Positions 61,054 through 64,000 of a DNA stretch of 64,000 bases are shown in pieces (position 1 is the first letter of the stretch; every line of letters begins with the position of its first letter). Source of the DNA: Janthinobacterium sp. BJB426. GTDB taxonomy: Bacteria > Pseudomonadota > Gammaproteobacteria > Burkholderiales > Burkholderiaceae_D. The notes below the pieces were generated by a model. That model did not search any database. It saw only the letters and a list, made by a program, of their open reading frames with translations, and was not told the origin of the DNA. The stretch is from the NCBI RefSeq assembly GCF_002735705.1, contig NZ_PDZL01000019.1, forward strand, positions 1-64,000. Reading direction: 5' to 3'. The position numbers were made by a program, and so were the translations under genes.

Positions 61054-61070
61054 GTTAAGAATCTCTTAAG
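61054..61070. promoter_or_regulatory. PmrA/QseB-type regulator box
   Basis: GTTAAG-N5-CTTAAG, matching the YTTAAK-N5-YTTAAK direct-repeat site of PmrA/QseB-class regulators. It lies 14 bp upstream of the kinase start and 141 bp upstream of the receptor start. Confidence 0.5.
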
Positions 61071-61125
61071 AACTTCTGCGCAAGATCCGGAGCGAAATAT
61101 TTTTTGGGTAGCCATGGCCGCAATT

Positions 61126-61162
61126 GTAAATGATTCTTATTGCGTCAATGATTCCCATTAGC
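61126..61162 (+). promoter_or_regulatory. Two Fur-like boxes upstream of TonB receptor
   Basis: 61126-61144 (AAATGATTCTTATTG core) and 61144-61162 (CAATGATTCCCATTA core) each match the 19-bp Fur consensus at about 11-13 positions. They sit 49-85 bp upstream of the receptor ATG, as expected for iron repression. Confidence 0.65.
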
Positions 61163-61210
61163 TTGCGCCAGCAACATCAACCAATAACTCATCCACCATC
61201 AGGAGTTTGC

Positions 61211-63364
61211 ATGTCCAACAGCACCCGCCGCGCGCGCCTGCCGCGTCCCACCACCCTGGCCCTGGCCTTGGCCGCCCTGTCCTGCCTGCCAGCGCACGCC
61301 CAGACGGGCACGCCGGCCAGCATGCCCGAAGTGGTGGTGTCCGCCTCCGGTTTCGAGCAGGATATCAAGCAGGCGCCGGCCTCGATCACGGTACTGACGC
61401 GCCAGGAGCTGTCGAAGGAGCGCTTCGGCAACCTGACGCAGGCACTGGAAAGCGTGGAAGGCATCGACGTGGGTGCGGCGGGCGACAAGACGGGCGGCAT
61501 GAACATCAGCATCCGCGGCATGCCCAGCGACTACACCCTGGTGCTGATCGACGGACGCCGCCAGAACGCGGCCGGCAATGTCACGCCGAACGGCTTCGGC
61601 GGCACGCAGACGAGCTTCATGCCGCCGCTGGCCGCCATCGAGCGCATCGAAATCATCCGCGGCCCCATGTCGACCCTGTACGGCTCGGACGCCATGGGCG
61701 GCGTGATCAACATCATCACGCGCAAGGTGGGCAAGCAGTGGATGGGCTCTATCTCGGCTGACTACACCGTGCAGGAAGAATCCGATTTCGGCGACGTGAA
61801 AAACGGCCGCTTCTACCTGAGCGGTCCCATCGCCACCGACCTGCTGGGCCTGTCCCTGCGCGGCAGCAAGCAGCGCCGCGATGCGGCCAACATCCGCTAC
61901 AACGACGCGGCCGGTGGGGAAAATGTGCCGAACATGGGCGCCAACCCCGTGCGCGCAGACATTGAAAACTTTGGCGCGCGCCTGGCCTTCACGCCAAACC
62001 GCTACCACACCGTCATCCTCGACGCGGACGCAGGCCGCCAGACCTACGACAATTCGAAGAAGCAGCTGGGCACCCTGGGCTTGCAGGGCGGCTACGGTCC
62101 CGAGCAGAAATACAACCGCGACCAGTGGACCCTGTCGCACACGGGCCGCTTCGGCTTCGGCACCCTGGACAGCAGCTACATGGTGAACAAGACGGAAACC
62201 CTGGGCCGCACGATTCCGCCAGGCACGCCGGGCGCCGTGGCCGGCAGTGCGCGCACCCTGGAAGTGGAAAGCCAGGTGTTCGACACCAAATTGGTCATGC
62301 CATTAGGTAAGCACATGGCGACCGTCGGCGCGCAATGGTGGAAAGCGGAAATGACGGATGGCGTGGCGCCGAAGAAATTCGAATTCACGCAAAAAGCCCT
62401 GTTCGTGGAAGACGAATGGCAGGTGCTGGAGAACGTCGCCCTGACCTTCGGCGCCCGTTATGACGATCACAGCATCTTCGGCGGCCAGACCAGCCCCCGC
62501 GCCTATGCCGTATGGAACGCGACGCCACGCTGGACCGTCAAGGGCGGCGTCAGCAAGGGCTACAAGACGCCGCGCGTGGAGCAACTGTCGCCAGGCATCA
62601 ACGGTTTCGGCGGCCAGGGCACGATTCCCCTCGTCGGCAGCCCGAACCTGAAGCCGGAAACGAGCACGACCACGGAAATCGGCGCCTACTTCGACAACCT
62701 TGCCGGCTGGACGGCCAGCGGTTCCCTGTTCAACAATGAGTTCAAGGACAAGATCACGACGGGCACCGGCCTCGTCAATTGCGATTATCGCCCTTCGCCG
62801 AACCGTCCCGGCTGCGTCAGCTTCGGCAACTGGCCCAACGTCGATGCGTTTGGCCAATCCGTCAACGTGGATGAGGCCGTCACACGCGGCGTCGAGCTGA
62901 ACACGCGCTTCCCACTGGGCAAGACCTTGTCGGCCAGCGCCAACTATACGTACACGGAAAGCGAACAGAAGAGCGGCAGCAACGCCGGCAAGCCGCTGAG
63001 CGACACGCCCAAGCACGCCGTCAACGCGCGCCTGAGCTGGGATATTTCGCGCGAATGGAACGGCTGGCTGCGCGCCGAGTACCGCAGCGAGCGCTTCCGC
63101 GATCCGGGCACCTCGGCTTCCACGCGCGCCGCCAAGGCCGCGCTGGGCGACTACAAGGGCTACACCATGCTGCACCTGGGCAGCAGCTACCAGTTGAACA
63201 AGCGCGTCACCCTGAACGCGGCCGTGTACAACCTGCTCAACAAGGACTTCATCGACTACCAGCCATACCGTGGTTCATCGGCGCCGACCTTGACCTACGC
63301 CAACCGCTATGTCAACAGCCTGGACGGCCGCCGCCTGTGGCTGTCGGCGACTGTCGATTTCTGA
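61211..63364 (+). CDS. TonB-dependent outer membrane receptor (FepA/CirA class)
   Basis: A 717-aa receptor. ATG 61211 has AGGAG ten bases upstream; the signal peptide is LALALAALSCLPAHAQ. The TonB box region is MPEVVVSASGFEQ. The plug domain shows LTQALESVEGIDV, NISIRGMPSDYTLVLIDGRR, IERIEIIRGPMSTLYGSDAM and GGVINIITRKV. The beta-barrel ends NSLDGRRLWLSATVDF with terminal Phe. It probably imports an iron-siderophore or similar chelate. Fur-like boxes upstream support iron control. Confidence 0.93.
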   Translation: MSNSTRRARLPRPTTLALALAALSCLPAHAQTGTPASMPEVVVSASGFEQDIKQAPASITVLTRQELSKERFGNLTQALESVEGIDVGAAGDKTGGMNISIRGMPSDYTLVLIDGRRQNAAGNVTPNGFGGTQTSFMPPLAAIERIEIIRGPMSTLYGSDAMGGVINIITRKVGKQWMGSISADYTVQEESDFGDVKNGRFYLSGPIATDLLGLSLRGSKQRRDAANIRYNDAAGGENVPNMGANPVRADIENFGARLAFTPNRYHTVILDADAGRQTYDNSKKQLGTLGLQGGYGPEQKYNRDQWTLSHTGRFGFGTLDSSYMVNKTETLGRTIPPGTPGAVAGSARTLEVESQVFDTKLVMPLGKHMATVGAQWWKAEMTDGVAPKKFEFTQKALFVEDEWQVLENVALTFGARYDDHSIFGGQTSPRAYAVWNATPRWTVKGGVSKGYKTPRVEQLSPGINGFGGQGTIPLVGSPNLKPETSTTTEIGAYFDNLAGWTASGSLFNNEFKDKITTGTGLVNCDYRPSPNRPGCVSFGNWPNVDAFGQSVNVDEAVTRGVELNTRFPLGKTLSASANYTYTESEQKSGSNAGKPLSDTPKHAVNARLSWDISREWNGWLRAEYRSERFRDPGTSASTRAAKAALGDYKGYTMLHLGSSYQLNKRVTLNAAVYNLLNKDFIDYQPYRGSSAPTLTYANRYVNSLDGRRLWLSATVDF

Positions 63365-63394
63365 TGATATGACGCATCATTAGCGTTAACATCG

Positions 63395-63425
63395 AACGGG
63401 CTGCCTCAGGGCGGCCCGTTTTTTT
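63395..63425 (+). terminator. Rho-independent terminator after TonB receptor gene
   Basis: An 11-bp stem (63395-63405 paired with 63410-63420, one G-T pair) followed by seven T. The T-run overlaps the stop of the convergent regulator gene. Confidence 0.85.
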
Positions 63426-64000
63426 ATCCAGCCACTTTAGGCTTGTCGATGCAATAACCGATCGCGTGCACGGTGCGTATCAAGTCCCGCCCCAGCTTCT
63501 TGCGCAGGTGGTGGATGTGCACTTGCACGGCATTGCTTTCCACTTCGTCACCCCAGCTGTACAGGTTTTTCTCCAGCTGTTCCCGGCTCAGCACCCGGTC
63601 GCCGTGTTCCAGCAGCAGTTGCAGGATGCGAAATTCCTTCACCGTCAGCAGCACGGGCAATCCCCTTTGCGTCACCTGCCGGTCCGCAATATCGAGCACC
63701 AGGTCGCCGTGCACGAGGTTTTCGCGCAGGCGGCCCGCGGCGCGGCGGCAGGCGCTGCGGATGCGCGCGGCCAGTTCGTCGAGGTCGAACGGTTTCACGA
63801 TGAAGTCGTCGGCGCCCGCGTCGAGCCCGGCGATGCGCTCGCCCACCTGGTCGCGCGCCGTGACAACCAGCACGGCGCCGCTGTAGCCATTGTCGCGCAG
63901 CACGCCCAGCGCCTGCATGCCATCCTGTCCCGGCAAGCCCAGGTCGAGCAAAATGCAGCCATAGTCGTGCAGGCGCACGGCCGTGTGCGCGTGTTCGGCG
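63424..64000 (-). CDS. QseB/PmrA-like response regulator (5' partial)
   Basis: An OmpR-class response regulator; the N-terminus runs off the window at 64000 and the frame is open to the edge. Visible are the phospho-acceptor region CILLDLGLPGQDGMQAL, VVTARDQVGERIAGLDAGAD, DFIVKPFDLDELAARI, and a winged-helix domain (LTVKEFRILQLLLEHGDRVL, EVESNAVQVHIHHLRKKLG, IRTVHAIGYCIDKP). It is closest to QseB/PmrA. The kinase partner would normally follow directly but lies beyond the TonB receptor. Confidence 0.92.
   Translation of the reverse strand, partial: AEHAHTAVRLHDYGCILLDLGLPGQDGMQALGVLRDNGYSGAVLVVTARDQVGERIAGLDAGADDFIVKPFDLDELAARIRSACRRAAGRLRENLVHGDLVLDIADRQVTQRGLPVLLTVKEFRILQLLLEHGDRVLSREQLEKNLYSWGDEVESNAVQVHIHHLRKKLGRDLIRTVHAIGYCIDKPKVAG

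Overview
The window is about 62-65% GC, densely coded, and reads as chromosomal DNA of a betaproteobacterium, most likely Oxalobacteraceae (Janthinobacterium/Massilia/Duganella type). The reasons are a phasin (PHB metabolism), a four-copy tRNA-Leu(CAG) array as expected in a CTG-rich genome, a pstSCAB-phoU-phoB-phoR / ppk / sixA cluster, and an alanine-rich type I secretion cargo with its own transporter. Genus is inferred from gene content only. No transposase, integrase, phage gene or CRISPR array was seen.

Layout. 1-6426: C-terminal part of an Ala-rich repeat protein followed by a complete type I secretion system (TolC-like, LapB-like ABC, HlyD-like); base 1 falls inside a fold-back inverted repeat. 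6439-9118 (-): cysE-yceH-DUF2199-udk. 9251-12565 (-): rnr-rlmB. 12974-13754: four tRNA-Leu(CAG). 13842-15238: divergent qorB / HxlR regulator. 15341-18554: REC-PAS-GAF-histidine kinase, a small secreted protein, a phasin. 18581-20427 (-): MFS transporter with a SufR-like cysteine-rich regulator. 20588-25298: SMI1/KNR4-like protein, then a translationally coupled FAN1-like VRR-NUC nuclease and a nuclease-XPD-like helicase. 25287-28298 (-): LiaI-like, LiaF-like, LytS-like kinase and LytTR regulator in one operon. 28694-32879 (-): NAD-dependent epimerase, atypical UvrD-like helicase, EgtB/SenA-like protein with altered iron ligands.

32953-42611: phosphate block. pstS, pstC, pstA, pstB, phoU, phoB and phoR run on the minus strand; ppk1 and sixA run divergently on the plus strand, and the shared intergenic region holds Pho boxes. 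42809-42934: 41-aa membrane protein with its own promoter and terminator. 43005-50882 (-): PotF-like binding protein, clpB with a sigma-32 promoter, moaE coupled to a DUF349 protein, a hemerythrin-like protein. 50998-56032 (-): Pat-type protein acetyltransferase, and YcaQ with a DUF2804 protein. 56439-59666: lipoprotein fusing two discoidin domains to a di-heme oxidoreductase. 59694-64000: a QseC-like kinase and QseB-like regulator separated by a divergent TonB-dependent receptor, with a PmrA/QseB-type box and two Fur-like boxes between receptor and kinase.

Most genes are ordinary housekeeping or regulatory genes. The parts most worth following are the FAN1/helicase pair, the SufR-like regulator with its transporter, the split QseBC/TonB locus, the EgtB-like protein with a Q/H/C triad, the Ala-rich cargo with an exact 24-residue period that changes to 26, and the palindromic element between pstS and pstC.
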